From: Sphingopyxis sp.
Lineage (GTDB): Bacteria > Pseudomonadota > Alphaproteobacteria > Sphingomonadales > Sphingomonadaceae
Assembly: GCF_016704835.1 (NCBI RefSeq)
Contig: NZ_JADIZJ010000006.1
Location: 186,001-250,000, forward strand
Direction of reading: 5' to 3'
DNA: 64,000 nucleotides
Shown here: positions 42,043-55,397 of the stretch, piece by piece
How positions within the stretch are numbered: position 1 is the first letter of the stretch
How the letters are laid out: each line of letters opens with the position of its first letter
Program-made: the position numbers and the translations under genes
The notes under the pieces: model-generated
What the model was told of the DNA's origin: nothing
The model's input: the letters and a program-made list of their open reading frames with translations, nothing else
Database searches by the model: none

Positions 42043-43194
42043 ATGACCGGGTCATTCGCAGTGGCGCGCCGCACGGTCATCGTCGGCGCGGTCGGCGCCG
42101 CCTTGTCGGCGCCGATGGTGAACAAGGGGAGTTATGCTTTTGCCGCCGCGCCGGGGCGCACCTATTCGCGTCGCGCTGTCGATCTGGTTCGCGCATCACT
42201 CGTCATTGACATGCTCGCTCCGCTTAAGATTACGATGGCGGAGGACTATGTCGCGCACCGGCTGACCGATGCCGAGGCGGCCGAGTTTCGTGCCAGCGGC
42301 ATCACCGGATTTCACAATGCCTTTGGGCTTGGCGGCCCCGAAGCGAAGCAGCAGGCGCTGACATTTCTTGCGGGCTGGCAAGGATTTGCCGGGCGCAACA
42401 GCCATGTCTTCACGCTGGTCGACACCGTCGCTGACCTCGATCGTGCCAAGGTTGACAATATATGCGCCGTTATCATGGGCATCCAGAATGCCGAGCATTT
42501 CGAAAAGATCGAGGATGTCGCGCTGTTCCGCCGTCTCGGTCTGCGCTGCGCGCAGCTGACCTATAACAGCCAGAACCTGATCGGATCGGGCAGCACCGAG
42601 CGCATCGACGGCGGGGTCAGTGACTATGGCGCCGCGATCATTGCCGAGATGGAAAAGCAGCGCATGCTGGTCGATGTCTCGCATTGCACTGACAAGACCA
42701 CGCTCGATGCCATCGCGATCGCCAAGGGACCGATCGCGATCACCCACAGCAACGCCCGCGCGCTGGTCGACCATCCGCGGGTCAAGACCGACGCAGCGAT
42801 CAAGGCGTTGGCGGCCAAGGGCGGCGTGATGGGGATCACCGGGGTCCGCATGTTCGTGCGCACCACCGACCCGACCAATGTCGGGCATATGGCCGACCAT
42901 ATCGACCATGTCGCAAAGCTGGTCGGGATCGATCATGTCGGCATCGGATCGGACGCCGATCTCCACGGCTATGACGACATGATCCCGGCCGAATATGCCG
43001 CGCTCAAGGGCAGCTACAAGGGGAGCTACGCCTTTCGCGACAAGATCGACATCGACGGATTCGACCATCCGCGCAAGGTCTTCGACCTGACCGAGGAACT
43101 GATCCGCCGGGGCTATTCCAACGACAACATCGGGGCCATGCTTGGGGGGCAATTTCCGCCGCCTGCTGGCGCAAGTCTGGGGGTAAGACAATGA
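42043..43194 (+). CDS. exported M19 (renal dipeptidase) family protein lacking the HxD metal motif
   Basis: A 383-residue protein with a Tat-like or Sec signal region (A-R-R-T-V-I-V-G-A, about 1-36). The M19 barrel keeps His214 in D-V-S-H-C, His235 in T-H-S-N-A-R and Asp304 in G-S-D-A-D. The first zinc motif, normally D-x-H-x-D, reads V-I-D-M-L-A-P at 54-60, so its His and Asp are missing, and the bridging glutamate region is altered too. It may use a single metal or have a different reaction. The second M19 protein here (49141-50322) is intact. Translationally coupled to the TonB receptor. Confidence 0.83.
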   Translation: MTGSFAVARRTVIVGAVGAALSAPMVNKGSYAFAAAPGRTYSRRAVDLVRASLVIDMLAPLKITMAEDYVAHRLTDAEAAEFRASGITGFHNAFGLGGPEAKQQALTFLAGWQGFAGRNSHVFTLVDTVADLDRAKVDNICAVIMGIQNAEHFEKIEDVALFRRLGLRCAQLTYNSQNLIGSGSTERIDGGVSDYGAAIIAEMEKQRMLVDVSHCTDKTTLDAIAIAKGPIAITHSNARALVDHPRVKTDAAIKALAAKGGVMGITGVRMFVRTTDPTNVGHMADHIDHVAKLVGIDHVGIGSDADLHGYDDMIPAEYAALKGSYKGSYAFRDKIDIDGFDHPRKVFDLTEELIRRGYSNDNIGAMLGGQFPPPAGASLGVRQ

Positions 43195-45377
43195 ACAAGG
43201 GACTCTATATCGCGGCAAGCATGGCCGCAATGATTACTGCGATGCCGGCACAGGCGCAGGAACCGGGTGCGGTTGAGGCAGCAGGCGAAATCGTCGTTAC
43301 CGCGCAAAAACGCGTCCAGAATGTCCAGGACGTGCCGATTTCGATCGCCGTCGTGAATGGCGAAGAGCTTCAGCAACAGGGCTCGGCATCGCTGGTCGAC
43401 TATGCGGGTTACGTCCCCGGCATGAACGTCAGCAACAGCGGCACGCCGGGCCAGACGACGATCACATTGCGCGGCGTCGCTCCGCTCAACGCCAGCCAGA
43501 CCGTTGGTATTTACCTTGACGACGCACCGGTTGGGTCGAGTGCGATCTACAACCGCGCCGGGGCGTTCACGATCGACCTGATGCCCTATGATCTGGAACG
43601 GATCGAGGTGCTGAAGGGACCTCAAGGCACGCTTTATGGCGCCAGTTCGATCGGCGGATTGGTGAAATATGTCACGGTCCAGCCGAACACCAATGCGTTC
43701 AGCGTCAAGGCCGGGGTTGAAGGCTTCGCGATCAAGGGTGGCGACGGGCTCGGATGGGGCGCGCAGGTGATGGTCAATGTGCCGATCATGCAAGACAAGC
43801 TGGCCGTCAGCGGCAGCTTTGCGTGGCGCAGCACTTCGGGCTGGGTCGATACCGTTAACAATGCCGCGCTGAAGGACCAGAATGATTATGAACAGCGCGG
43901 CGGCCGTGCGGCGCTGCTGTGGACGCCGACGCCCGAATTCAGCGTGAAGCTGGCGGGCATCTGGCAGTCACTCGATTCCGAAGGCAACGCGCTTTATGCC
44001 GCCGACCTGACCGGCGTGCGGCTTGGCGATGGGCGCTCGTTCAACAATTTTGTCCCCGAATCTTTCAATGTCGATCTCGACTATTATTCGGCGACGCTCG
44101 ATTATGATTTCGGTGCCGCCACGCTGACCTCGGCGACGACGTACAGCAAGACGCAGAGCGCGCAGGTACAGGATGCCAGCTATGCCTTTGGCGTGCTCTT
44201 CCCGCTGCTCACCGGCGGCGCGGTGCCGCCGGGAATCACGCCGTTCCTGCTCGATCTGGGCCTGAAAAAATGGACGCAGGAAGTGCGGCTTGCCTCGCCC
44301 AGCGGCGGGCGGTTCGAATGGCTGATCGGCGGTTTCTTCACCGACGAGACAACGAGCAATTCGCAGCTTGTCCGCTCGTTCGACATGGCGGGCAATCCGA
44401 TTCCCGGTCTTGATCCACTGGCGATCGTCGGCCTGCCCGCGACCTACAAAGAATATGCGATCTTCGGCAACGGCACCTTCAAGCTCAGCGATCAGTTTGA
44501 AATCACCGGCGGGCTGCGCTGGGCGCGCAACAAGCAGACCTTCCGCCAGATTAGTTCGGGCGCGATCGTGCCGCAAGCCGACGATCCCGGTGAATCGGCT
44601 GAAAGCGTGTTCACCTATTCGATCAGTCCGCAGTTCCACATCAACGAGGATGCGATGCTCTATGCGCGCCTCGCGACCGGCTATCGCCCCGGCGGGCCGA
44701 ACGTCATCGTCCCCAATGTCCCGCCGACGGTCGATGCCGACCGCATGAAGAATTATGAAATCGGGCTGAAGGCCGACTTCGCCGATCGTTTGGTCTCGGT
44801 CGATGTCGCGATCTTCCTGATGGACTGGACCGACATCCAGGTCGTGCGCTCGTTCGGCGGCGTATCGGGCGGGGCGAACGGCGGCAAGGCGCGGAGCAAG
44901 GGGATCGAGGGCAGCTTCGCGCTGCGTCCGACGCCCGGCCTGACGATCAGCGCGACGGGCAGCTATACCGATGCGGTGTTGAGTGAGGATGTGCCCGACA
45001 TCAGCGGCGTCGATGGCGACCGTTTGCCTGCGGTGCCGAAATTCAGCGGCGCACTACGTGCCGATTATGAGTTCGATCTGGGTAGCGGCCGCAAGGGCAG
45101 TTTCGGTGCCGGAATCCGCCACGCCAGCAACCGACTGTCGCTGGTCGAAAGCGATCCGCTGGTGGCCACGGCGAATCCTTACACGTCGGTCGATCTCAAC
45201 GCCTCGATCTCCTTCAACGATCATTGGACATTGCGTGCTTACGCTCGCAACCTGCTCGACAATCGGGGTGAGATGGCGCGATCGACCTTTGCCAACGGGC
45301 TCAATCAGCCGAGCTTCCTCGGCATTTCACCGCTCCAGCCGCGCACGGTGGGCGTCGCGCTCGACCTGGCCTTTTGA
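43191..45377 (+). CDS. TonB-dependent outer-membrane receptor
   Basis: A 728-residue receptor: a signal peptide (about 1-22), a TonB-box-like E-I-V-V-T-A-Q-K-R, a plug domain (about 40-155) with V-Q-D-V-P-I-S-I and L-R-G-V, and a 22-strand barrel ending in Phe. No carboxypeptidase-like (SusC-type) N-terminal domain is seen. It should import a nutrient too large for porins. Its position between peptidase and dgcN genes suggests D-Glu-containing peptides. The ATG overlaps the M19 stop (ATGA). Confidence 0.9.
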   Translation: MNKGLYIAASMAAMITAMPAQAQEPGAVEAAGEIVVTAQKRVQNVQDVPISIAVVNGEELQQQGSASLVDYAGYVPGMNVSNSGTPGQTTITLRGVAPLNASQTVGIYLDDAPVGSSAIYNRAGAFTIDLMPYDLERIEVLKGPQGTLYGASSIGGLVKYVTVQPNTNAFSVKAGVEGFAIKGGDGLGWGAQVMVNVPIMQDKLAVSGSFAWRSTSGWVDTVNNAALKDQNDYEQRGGRAALLWTPTPEFSVKLAGIWQSLDSEGNALYAADLTGVRLGDGRSFNNFVPESFNVDLDYYSATLDYDFGAATLTSATTYSKTQSAQVQDASYAFGVLFPLLTGGAVPPGITPFLLDLGLKKWTQEVRLASPSGGRFEWLIGGFFTDETTSNSQLVRSFDMAGNPIPGLDPLAIVGLPATYKEYAIFGNGTFKLSDQFEITGGLRWARNKQTFRQISSGAIVPQADDPGESAESVFTYSISPQFHINEDAMLYARLATGYRPGGPNVIVPNVPPTVDADRMKNYEIGLKADFADRLVSVDVAIFLMDWTDIQVVRSFGGVSGGANGGKARSKGIEGSFALRPTPGLTISATGSYTDAVLSEDVPDISGVDGDRLPAVPKFSGALRADYEFDLGSGRKGSFGAGIRHASNRLSLVESDPLVATANPYTSVDLNASISFNDHWTLRAYARNLLDNRGEMARSTFANGLNQPSFLGISPLQPRTVGVALDLAF

Positions 45378-45396
45378 GCGGATTGGAGTGGAAACG

Positions 45397-46437
45397 ATGA
45401 ACGCGCCCACCGGCAGGCTGGAGAGTAGCCTGACTCTGCCGCAGCCCTATCTGCTGTTTCTCGGCGATACGACCGAGGCCGGTTATGCCAAGACCGCTTT
45501 TGGTCTGGCCGACTGGGCGGCGGACCGCTGTGTCGGTGAGCTGGCGATCGGCGGCTGCACCGTCTCCACTGGCCTGCCGCCGATGTCGCCCGCAGAGGCG
45601 CGGGCGGCCGGGGCGCGGTCGCTGGTGATCGGGGTCGCCAACCAGGGCGGGGTGATCGGCGACAGCTGGATCGCCGCGCTGGTCGAGGCGATGGAGGCGG
45701 GGCTCGACATCGTCAGTGGACTGCACGTTCGGCTGGCGAGCCTGCCCGCGCTCTGCGAGGCGGCAAAGCGCACCGGGCAGCGGCTAATCGACGTGCGCAC
45801 CCCGCCGCCTGCGATACCGATCGGCAACGGCCGCAAGCGCAGCGGCAAGCGGCTGCTGACCGTCGGCACCGACTGTGCGCTTGGCAAGAAATACACCGCG
45901 CTCGCGCTGCACCGCGCGTTCGTCGAACGCGGGATCGATGCCGATTTTCGCGCTACTGGGCAGACAGGCATCATGATCGCGGGCGGTGGCATGCCGATGG
46001 ATGCGGTGGTTTCGGATTTCGAGGCGGGGGCGGCGGAGATTTTGAGCCCGGACGCATCTGATCATCATTGGGATCTGATCGAGGGGCAGGGATCGATTTT
46101 CAATCCCGCCTATGCCGCGGTGTCGCTCGGCCTGCTGCATGGCAGCCAGCCCGATGTGTTCGTGGTGTGTGATGATCCGACGCGCAAGTTCATCCTCGGT
46201 ATGGAAAGCTTTGCGCTGCCCTCGATCGAGGAAGTCATCGACCTGACGATCCGCCTCGGTAGCCGCACCAATCCTGCGATCCGTTGTGGTGGGGTCAGTT
46301 TGAATACGTCGAGCTACGACGCCGACAGCGCCGAAGCGCTGATGGCGGCTGAGCGCCAACGATTGGGGCTTCCGGTCGCAGACCCCATCCGCGGCGGCGC
46401 CGCATTCGACGCGCTTGTCGACAATATTCTCGCATGA
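45397..46437 (+). CDS. dgcN: DgcN-like D-glutamate N-acetyltransferase (DUF1611)
   Basis: A 346-residue cytoplasmic protein of the DUF1611 family with the P-loop-like G-T-D-C-A-L-G-K-K-Y-T at 157-167. Members called DgcN acetylate D-glutamate using acetyl-CoA, and DgcA then racemises the product. The old annotation of this family as NAD-dependent epimerase was unfounded. It follows the TonB receptor after 19 bases (GGAGTGG site) and overlaps the YkvI-type gene by four bases. Its presence together with DgcA is the main support for D-glutamate catabolism here. Confidence 0.85.
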   Translation: MNAPTGRLESSLTLPQPYLLFLGDTTEAGYAKTAFGLADWAADRCVGELAIGGCTVSTGLPPMSPAEARAAGARSLVIGVANQGGVIGDSWIAALVEAMEAGLDIVSGLHVRLASLPALCEAAKRTGQRLIDVRTPPPAIPIGNGRKRSGKRLLTVGTDCALGKKYTALALHRAFVERGIDADFRATGQTGIMIAGGGMPMDAVVSDFEAGAAEILSPDASDHHWDLIEGQGSIFNPAYAAVSLGLLHGSQPDVFVVCDDPTRKFILGMESFALPSIEEVIDLTIRLGSRTNPAIRCGGVSLNTSSYDADSAEALMAAERQRLGLPVADPIRGGAAFDALVDNILA

Positions 46438-47570
46438 AGGTGGACGCGACGAACGGTGGGTCGAGCTGGTTCCAGCGCTTCCTGCTCCCCGGTTTTGCAT
46501 TGAAAGCGGTCATCATCGGCGGCGGTTATGCGACCGGTCGCGAGCTGGCCGAGTATTTCGTGCCGTCGGGGCCGTGGGGCGGGCTCGCTGCGATGCTGCT
46601 CGCGACATTGGTGTGGAGCGTGGTTGCCGCGCTGACCTTTGCCCTCGCGCGGTCGCTCGGCGCTTATGATTATCGCAGCTTTTTCAAAGGGCTGCTTGGC
46701 TCTGCGTGGATTGCGTTTGAGGTCGCCTATATCGTCTTCGTCGTGCTGATTCTCGCGGTGTTCGGCGCCGCGGCGGGAGCGATCGGCGCCGCGACCTTTA
46801 GCTGGCCCGAAGTGGCGGGTTCGGTGCTGTTGGCAGTCGCGATTATTGCGGTGGTGGCGTGGGGTACCGGCGCGGTCGAACAGATGTTCAAATATGTCTC
46901 GTTCCTGCTCTACGCGGTGTACGGGTTGTTCCTGATCCTGGCGCTCGCGAGTTTCGGCGGCTTGATCGGACAGGGTTTTGCCGATGCGCCGCCGCCGTCG
47001 GGCGATTGGATGGCGGGCGGGCTGACCTATGCCAGTTACAACATCGTCGGCGCAGTCGTGATCCTGCCGGTGCTGCGCCACCTGACCAGCCAACGCGACG
47101 CGGTGGTCGCGGGGTTGATCGCCGGGCCGCTGTCGATGCTCCCCGCAATCCTGTTCTTCGTCGCCATGATGGCCTTTTACCCCGCGATCGGCGCCGAGAC
47201 CTTGCCGTCCGACTTCCTGCTCCGCCAGATGACGGTGCCGGGGTTCCATATATTGTTTCAGGTGATGATCTTTGCCGCGCTGCTGGAAAGCGGAGCGGGG
47301 GCGGTGCATGCAATCAATGAGCGGATCTCGGGTGCGGTCGAGAGCCGCGGTCGCCCACCGCTGACGCCTGGCGCGCGCGCTATCATCGGTGCGGTGATCC
47401 TGACCGGCTGCATGTTTGTCGCGGGCAAGATCGGTCTCGTCGATCTGATCGCCAGCGGCTACCGGTTCCTCGCTTGGTTGTTTCTCATAGTATTTGTTGC
47501 GCCTTTGCTCACCATCGGGGCGTGGCGCCTGCTGCGCCGCTCCCCCGCTTCAATGGAGACCGTGTCATGA
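46434..47570 (+). CDS. YkvI-type membrane protein, candidate D-glutamate/peptide transporter
   Basis: A 378-residue protein with about ten membrane helices of the LeuT-fold YkvI family. It has G-G-G-Y-A-T-G-R-E near helix 1, an unwound-helix-like motif that resembles amino-acid transporters. YkvI proteins are uncharacterised. Its place directly after dgcN (ATGA overlap), and before exported peptidase genes, makes it the candidate inner-membrane importer for the amino acid or peptide released in the periplasm. Another inner membrane transporter is not seen in the cluster. Confidence 0.75.
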   Translation: MKVDATNGGSSWFQRFLLPGFALKAVIIGGGYATGRELAEYFVPSGPWGGLAAMLLATLVWSVVAALTFALARSLGAYDYRSFFKGLLGSAWIAFEVAYIVFVVLILAVFGAAAGAIGAATFSWPEVAGSVLLAVAIIAVVAWGTGAVEQMFKYVSFLLYAVYGLFLILALASFGGLIGQGFADAPPPSGDWMAGGLTYASYNIVGAVVILPVLRHLTSQRDAVVAGLIAGPLSMLPAILFFVAMMAFYPAIGAETLPSDFLLRQMTVPGFHILFQVMIFAALLESGAGAVHAINERISGAVESRGRPPLTPGARAIIGAVILTGCMFVAGKIGLVDLIASGYRFLAWLFLIVFVAPLLTIGAWRLLRRSPASMETVS

Positions 47571-49140
47571 CAGCCGTCCGCCTGCTTGCCTTGTCGCTGA
47601 TGCTGTCGGTGGCAGCGCCCGCCTGGGCCGAACCGCCCGCTGACATCAGGGAAAGCGTTGAGGCGCTGCGCAAAAAGATCGGGGCGCCCGGCGTATCGAT
47701 CGCGATCGTCGAGGACGGCAAGACGACGCTGTCGCGCGGCTGGGGCGTCCGCAAGCTTGGCGAGCGCGCGCCGGTCGACGAACACACGCTGTTCCAGACC
47801 GGATCGACGGGCAAGGCGATGACCGCCGCGGCGCTCGCGATCCTCGTCGACGAGGGCAAGATCGCTTGGGACGATCCTGTGATCAAGCATATGCCGTGGT
47901 TTCGCATGCACGACGCGTGGGTGACGCGCGAGATCACGATCCGCGACCTGCTCGTCCACCGCAGTGGGCTGGGGCTGGGGCAGGGCGATCTGATGTTCGT
48001 GCCGCGCACCAATTTGACCCGCAAACAAACCGTCGAACGCGTCGCGCACCTCAAGCCGCAGACAAGTTTCCGCTCGGCCTATGCCTATGACAATATCCTC
48101 TACGCGGTCGCGGGGCAGTTGATCGAGGAGGTCACCGGCAAGACGTGGGAGGTCTTTATGCGCGACCGCCTCCTGCGCCCCGGCGGGATGAAAGACGGGA
48201 CGACCGACAGCGAGGACCGCTTCCGCATTCCGAACCGCTCGTGGCCGCACGCGCGGCTGTCAGGCGCGCTGCGCGGGCTTGGTCCGCAACAGGCGCTGAA
48301 CGAACGCGACGAACTTGGCCGCAACGGTGCGCCAGCGGGTGGGCTTGCGCTCAGCGCCGACGACATGGCGGCGTGGCTCAAGATCCAGCTGGCTTATGGG
48401 GCGCTGCCGAACGGCAAGCGGCTGTTCAGCGAAGAACAGGCCAAGCAGATGTGGGCCCCGGTCACGCCGATGCCGATCACCCCGCTGCCGGACAGCCTGA
48501 AACCCGCGCAGCCAAACCAGCAAGCCTATGCATTGGGCTGGCAGGTGCAGGATTATCGCGGTCACCGCATCGTTCAGCACAGCGGCGGAGTGTTCGGATC
48601 GATCACCCGCGTCGTGATGATCCCCGACAAAAATGTCGGCTTCGCGATCATGATGAACAGCGAGGACAGCGGGATGCTCCTCGGCCTCTACTACGACCTG
48701 CTCGACCATTATCTCGATCAACCCGACTATGGCTGGATCGCCAAATGGGAGGATTGGTATCAATCGCGGCTCGCAGGCGGGGTGGAGTATCTGAAACAGG
48801 CGCAGGCCTCGCCGGTGAAATCGGGCCCCTCGCTCGCGCTGGCCGGCTATGCCGGGCGCTATCGCGATCCCTGGTATGGCGATGTGGTGATCGGGTCGGC
48901 GACGGCTGGGCTGACGATCGACTTCACCTCGACCCCGCGGATGGCGGGGCGGCTCAAACATTGGCAATATGACAGCTTCGTCACAGATTTTGACGATCCC
49001 GCCATTGAACCCGCTTACGTCACTTTCGCGCTCGATGCCGAGGGCAAGGTGATCGGGGTGACGATGAAGGCGGTGAGCAAGATTGCCGACTTCAGCTGGG
49101 ACTATCACGATCTCGATTTGAAGCCGGTGGAGGATGAAAA

Positions 49141-49144
<4 letters not shown>
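47567..49144 (+). CDS. exported serine hydrolase (beta-lactamase-like) with C-terminal DUF3471-like domain
   Basis: A 525-residue protein with a signal peptide (about 1-21, PAWA). The hydrolase domain has S-T-G-K (Ser80, Lys83), Y-D-N at 174-176 and an H-S-G-G near 333. A C-terminal beta-rich domain of about 110 residues resembles DUF3471. The catalytic set is complete. Like its paralogue at 38972, it is probably a periplasmic peptidase or esterase for D-amino-acid substrates. The ATG overlaps the YkvI gene stop (ATGA). Confidence 0.86.
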
Positions 49145-50322
<1,178 letters not shown>

Positions 50323-51033
50323 TCAGTCGGCCTTGCCGTTTCGCAGCGACAGGCGATATCCAACCGCGAGTTCGTTGACGATCAGCCGCGGGCGCGCCGG
50401 ATCGGCCTCAAGCTTCTGACGCAAGCCGCGCACTGCGATCCGCAGATATTCGACGCGCTCCGCATGCGCCGGTCCCCACACAGCTTTCAACAGCTGCGCG
50501 TGGCTGAGCACGCGATCGGGGCGCTGGGCGAGTTCGGAGAGTATGCCATATTCCTTGGGGGTCAGATGCACCTCGGCGCCGCCGCGCTCGACGCGCCGGT
50601 GGTCGAGGTCGATACGCAAATCGCCGGTCTCGATGATCGAGACCGCATCGCCCTCCGCGCTCGCCCGTTGATGGCGCAGCGTCGCCCGGATCCGCGCGAG
50701 CAGTTCGTCGGTGTCGAACGGTTTGGTCAGGTAATCGTCGGCGCCGAGGTCGAGCGCCGCGACCTTTTCGGCGCTGTCGTCGCGCGCCGATACGACGATG
50801 ATCGTCGCCGCCGAGCGCTGGCGGATCGGGCCGATCAGCTCGAGCCCGTCGCGGTCGGGCAGGCCGAGGTCGAGCAGCACGACATCGGGCTTTTCGATGT
50901 CGAGCAGCGCCAGTGCCGCTCGCGCATCGGCCGCCTCGGCGACTTCGTGCCCGGCCCGCTGCATTGTTGCACGCAGCAGTCGCCGGATATGGGCGTCGTC
51001 CTCGACAATCAGAATTTTTGCGGCGCCCAGCAT
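50323..51033 (-). CDS. kdpE: KdpE response regulator
   Basis: A 236-residue OmpR-type regulator with a receiver domain (about 6-120, phospho-acceptor Asp55, acidic pair in V-E-D-D) and a winged-helix DNA-binding domain (about 135-230). It activates kdpFABC on phosphorylation by KdpD. It is the last gene of the kdpFABC-kdpE operon, 9 bases after kdpC, while its kinase kdpD lies divergent on the other side. Confidence 0.94.
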   Translation of the reverse strand: MLGAAKILIVEDDAHIRRLLRATMQRAGHEVAEAADARAALALLDIEKPDVVLLDLGLPDRDGLELIGPIRQRSAATIIVVSARDDSAEKVAALDLGADDYLTKPFDTDELLARIRATLRHQRASAEGDAVSIIETGDLRIDLDHRRVERGGAEVHLTPKEYGILSELAQRPDRVLSHAQLLKAVWGPAHAERVEYLRIAVRGLRQKLEADPARPRLIVNELAVGYRLSLRNGKAD

Positions 51034-51042
51034 CGCACTGCT

Positions 51043-51630
51043 CTAGCTTTGCGGGCGCGTCCGGTCGAGGGCGCGATTGAGCAGCAGGACATTGACCCGC
51101 GGTTCCCCAAGGACGCCGAGCGCCGGTTGCTCGACCGCCGCCGTGACCAGAGCCCGAACCTGCGCGGGGGAGAGGCTGCGGGCGGCAGCAATGCGGCTCA
51201 CCTGCGAAAAGGCCGCCTCGGGGCTGATATGGGGGTCCAGCCCCGAGGCAGAGGTCGTCACCAGGTCAGGCGGGACAGGTGTGCCCGGTGTCGTTTCGGA
51301 AAGGGTGGCAACGTCAGCTTTGACGCGGTCGGTCAGCGCCTGCGCGGCGGGGCCGAGGTTCGATCCGGCTGAGGCGGCGGCATCATAGCCGTCGGCGCCA
51401 GCGGCGGAGGGGCGGCCGTGAAAATAGGTCGCTCCGGCAAATTTCTGGCCGATCAGTTCGGAACCGACTACGGTGTCGCCGTCGCGGATCAGGCTGCCGT
51501 TGGCTTGTGCCGGGAACAATGCCTGGCCGATCCCGGTCAGCGCGAGCGGGTATGCGATGCCGAGCAGCGCGGCGAACAGCAGGGTCAGCACCAGCGCGGG
51601 GCGGATAGCGGATTTCAGATCGTTGAACAT
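51043..51630 (-). CDS. kdpC: KdpC, potassium-transporting ATPase C subunit
   Basis: A 195-residue inner-membrane protein with one N-terminal helix (about 12-33) and a periplasmic domain. It has the family motifs L-I-G-Q-K-F and F-H-G-R-P-S-A and the R-V-N-V-L-x-L-N end. It stabilises the KdpAB complex and raises ATP affinity. It lies 10 bases after kdpB. Confidence 0.95.
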   Translation of the reverse strand: MFNDLKSAIRPALVLTLLFAALLGIAYPLALTGIGQALFPAQANGSLIRDGDTVVGSELIGQKFAGATYFHGRPSAAGADGYDAAASAGSNLGPAAQALTDRVKADVATLSETTPGTPVPPDLVTTSASGLDPHISPEAAFSQVSRIAAARSLSPAQVRALVTAAVEQPALGVLGEPRVNVLLLNRALDRTRPQS

Positions 51631-51640
51631 CGATTGGTCC

Positions 51641-53668
<2,028 letters not shown>

Positions 53669-53681
53669 GGCTTTATATCCG

Positions 53682-55385
53682 TCAGAAAAGCTGGCCGCTG
53701 GTCACCGCGAGGTGATCGGCGATGGGACCGAGCGCGAGGCTAGGCAGGAAGGTGAGACCGCCAAGGATCAGGATGATCCCGACCAGTAAACCGATCCACA
53801 GCCCACCGGTGGTGGGGAAGGAGCCGCTGGTCGCAGGGACATGGCGTTTGGCGGCAAGGCTGCCGGCGATGGCGAGCGCGGGGATGATCACGAAGAAGCG
53901 ACCTAGCCACATCGCAATGCCGAGCATGCCGTTGTAGAAAGGCGTTCCCGCTGTCAGCCCGGCGAAGGCCGACCCGTTGTTCCCGGCCCCCGACGTAAAC
54001 GCATAAAGAATCTCCGAAAAGCCGTGCGGACCCTTGTTGAGCGGACCGGCGAGGCCAACAGGCAGCACGCTGGCGATCGCGGTGAAGCCCAATATCACCA
54101 GCGGCAGGATCGCGATCGCGAGCACCGCGAGCTTGACCTCGCGCGCCTCGATCTTCTTGCCGACATATTCGGGTGTCCGCCCGACCATCAGCCCGGCGAC
54201 GAACACCGCCAAAATGGCGAACAGCAGGAAACCATAGATGCCCGCGCCGACCCCGCCGACGACGATTTCACCGAGCTGCATGTTGAACAGCGGGATCATG
54301 CCGCCGAGCGCGGTGAAACTATCGTGCATCGCATTGACCGCGCCGCACGACGCCGCAGTGGTGACGACCGCGAACAGGGCCGACGCGGCGATGCCGAAGC
54401 GTACCTCCTTGCCTTCCATATTGCCGCCTGCGACGCCCAACTGGTGCAGCACCGGGTTGCCCGCCGCTTCCTGCCAATAGGTGATGGTGACGCCGGCGAT
54501 GAACAGCACGCCCATCGCGGCGAGGATTGCCCAGCCCTGGCGCGTGTCGCCGACCGCTTTGCCGAAACACCAGGTCAGCCCGACGCCGATTGAAAAAATT
54601 GACAACATCTGGACCAGGTTGGTCAGCGCAGTAGGGTTTTCGAACGGATGCGCGCTGTTGGCGTTGAAGAAGCCGCCACCATTGGTGCCGAGCATCTTGA
54701 TGGCTTCCTGGCTCGCGACCGGGCCGAGCGCGATCGTCTGCTTGACGCCCTCGAGCGTGCTCGCGTCGATCGAGCCTGCCAATGTTTGCGGCACCCCGCT
54801 CGCGATCAGGAAGATCGCGTAGACGATACAGATCGGCAGCAGCAGATAGAGGGTGACGCGCGTCATATCGGCCCAGAAATTGCCGATCGTCTTCATCTCG
54901 CGCCGCGCGAAGCCGCGGAACAGTGCAAATGCGATTGCGATGCCGGTGGCGGCCGACAGGAAGTTGTGGATCGTCAAACCCAGCATCTGGCTAAGGTTCG
55001 ACAGCGTCGTTTCGCCGGAATACCATTGCCAGTTGGTGTTGGTGGTAAAGCTGACCGCGGTGTTGAACGCCCCGTCGGCACCGACCGCGCCGAACCCCTG
55101 CGGATTGCCCGGCAGCACGCCTTGCAGCCGCAGGATCGCATAAGTGAACAGCAACAGCACAAGGTTGAACAGCAGCATGTGCAGCGCGTAGCGCCGCCAG
55201 CCTTGCTCCTCATTGGGGTCGATCCCGGCAAGGCGATAGAAGCCGCGCTCGACCGGGCCGAACACCCGGTGCAGCCAGGTGGTGCGCCCCTCGTAGAGCG
55301 CGAACAGCCACAGCCCGATCGGCTTGGCAAGCGCGATGAGGATAGCGACGAAGAGGAGGATCAAGCCCCAGCCGGCGACGGTCAT
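53682..55385 (-). CDS. kdpA: KdpA, potassium-transporting ATPase A subunit
   Basis: A 567-residue potassium-channel-like subunit of about ten helices, with repeated selectivity-filter loops such as T-N-T-N-W-Q-W-Y, L-G-T-N-G-G-G-F-F-N and G-A-G-N-N-G-S-A-F. It binds and conducts potassium. The start is 12 bases after kdpF and the gene is 13 bases ahead of kdpB. Confidence 0.97.
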   Translation of the reverse strand: MTVAGWGLILLFVAILIALAKPIGLWLFALYEGRTTWLHRVFGPVERGFYRLAGIDPNEEQGWRRYALHMLLFNLVLLLFTYAILRLQGVLPGNPQGFGAVGADGAFNTAVSFTTNTNWQWYSGETTLSNLSQMLGLTIHNFLSAATGIAIAFALFRGFARREMKTIGNFWADMTRVTLYLLLPICIVYAIFLIASGVPQTLAGSIDASTLEGVKQTIALGPVASQEAIKMLGTNGGGFFNANSAHPFENPTALTNLVQMLSIFSIGVGLTWCFGKAVGDTRQGWAILAAMGVLFIAGVTITYWQEAAGNPVLHQLGVAGGNMEGKEVRFGIAASALFAVVTTAASCGAVNAMHDSFTALGGMIPLFNMQLGEIVVGGVGAGIYGFLLFAILAVFVAGLMVGRTPEYVGKKIEAREVKLAVLAIAILPLVILGFTAIASVLPVGLAGPLNKGPHGFSEILYAFTSGAGNNGSAFAGLTAGTPFYNGMLGIAMWLGRFFVIIPALAIAGSLAAKRHVPATSGSFPTTGGLWIGLLVGIILILGGLTFLPSLALGPIADHLAVTSGQLF

Positions 55386-55397
55386 GTCAGGTTCCGA

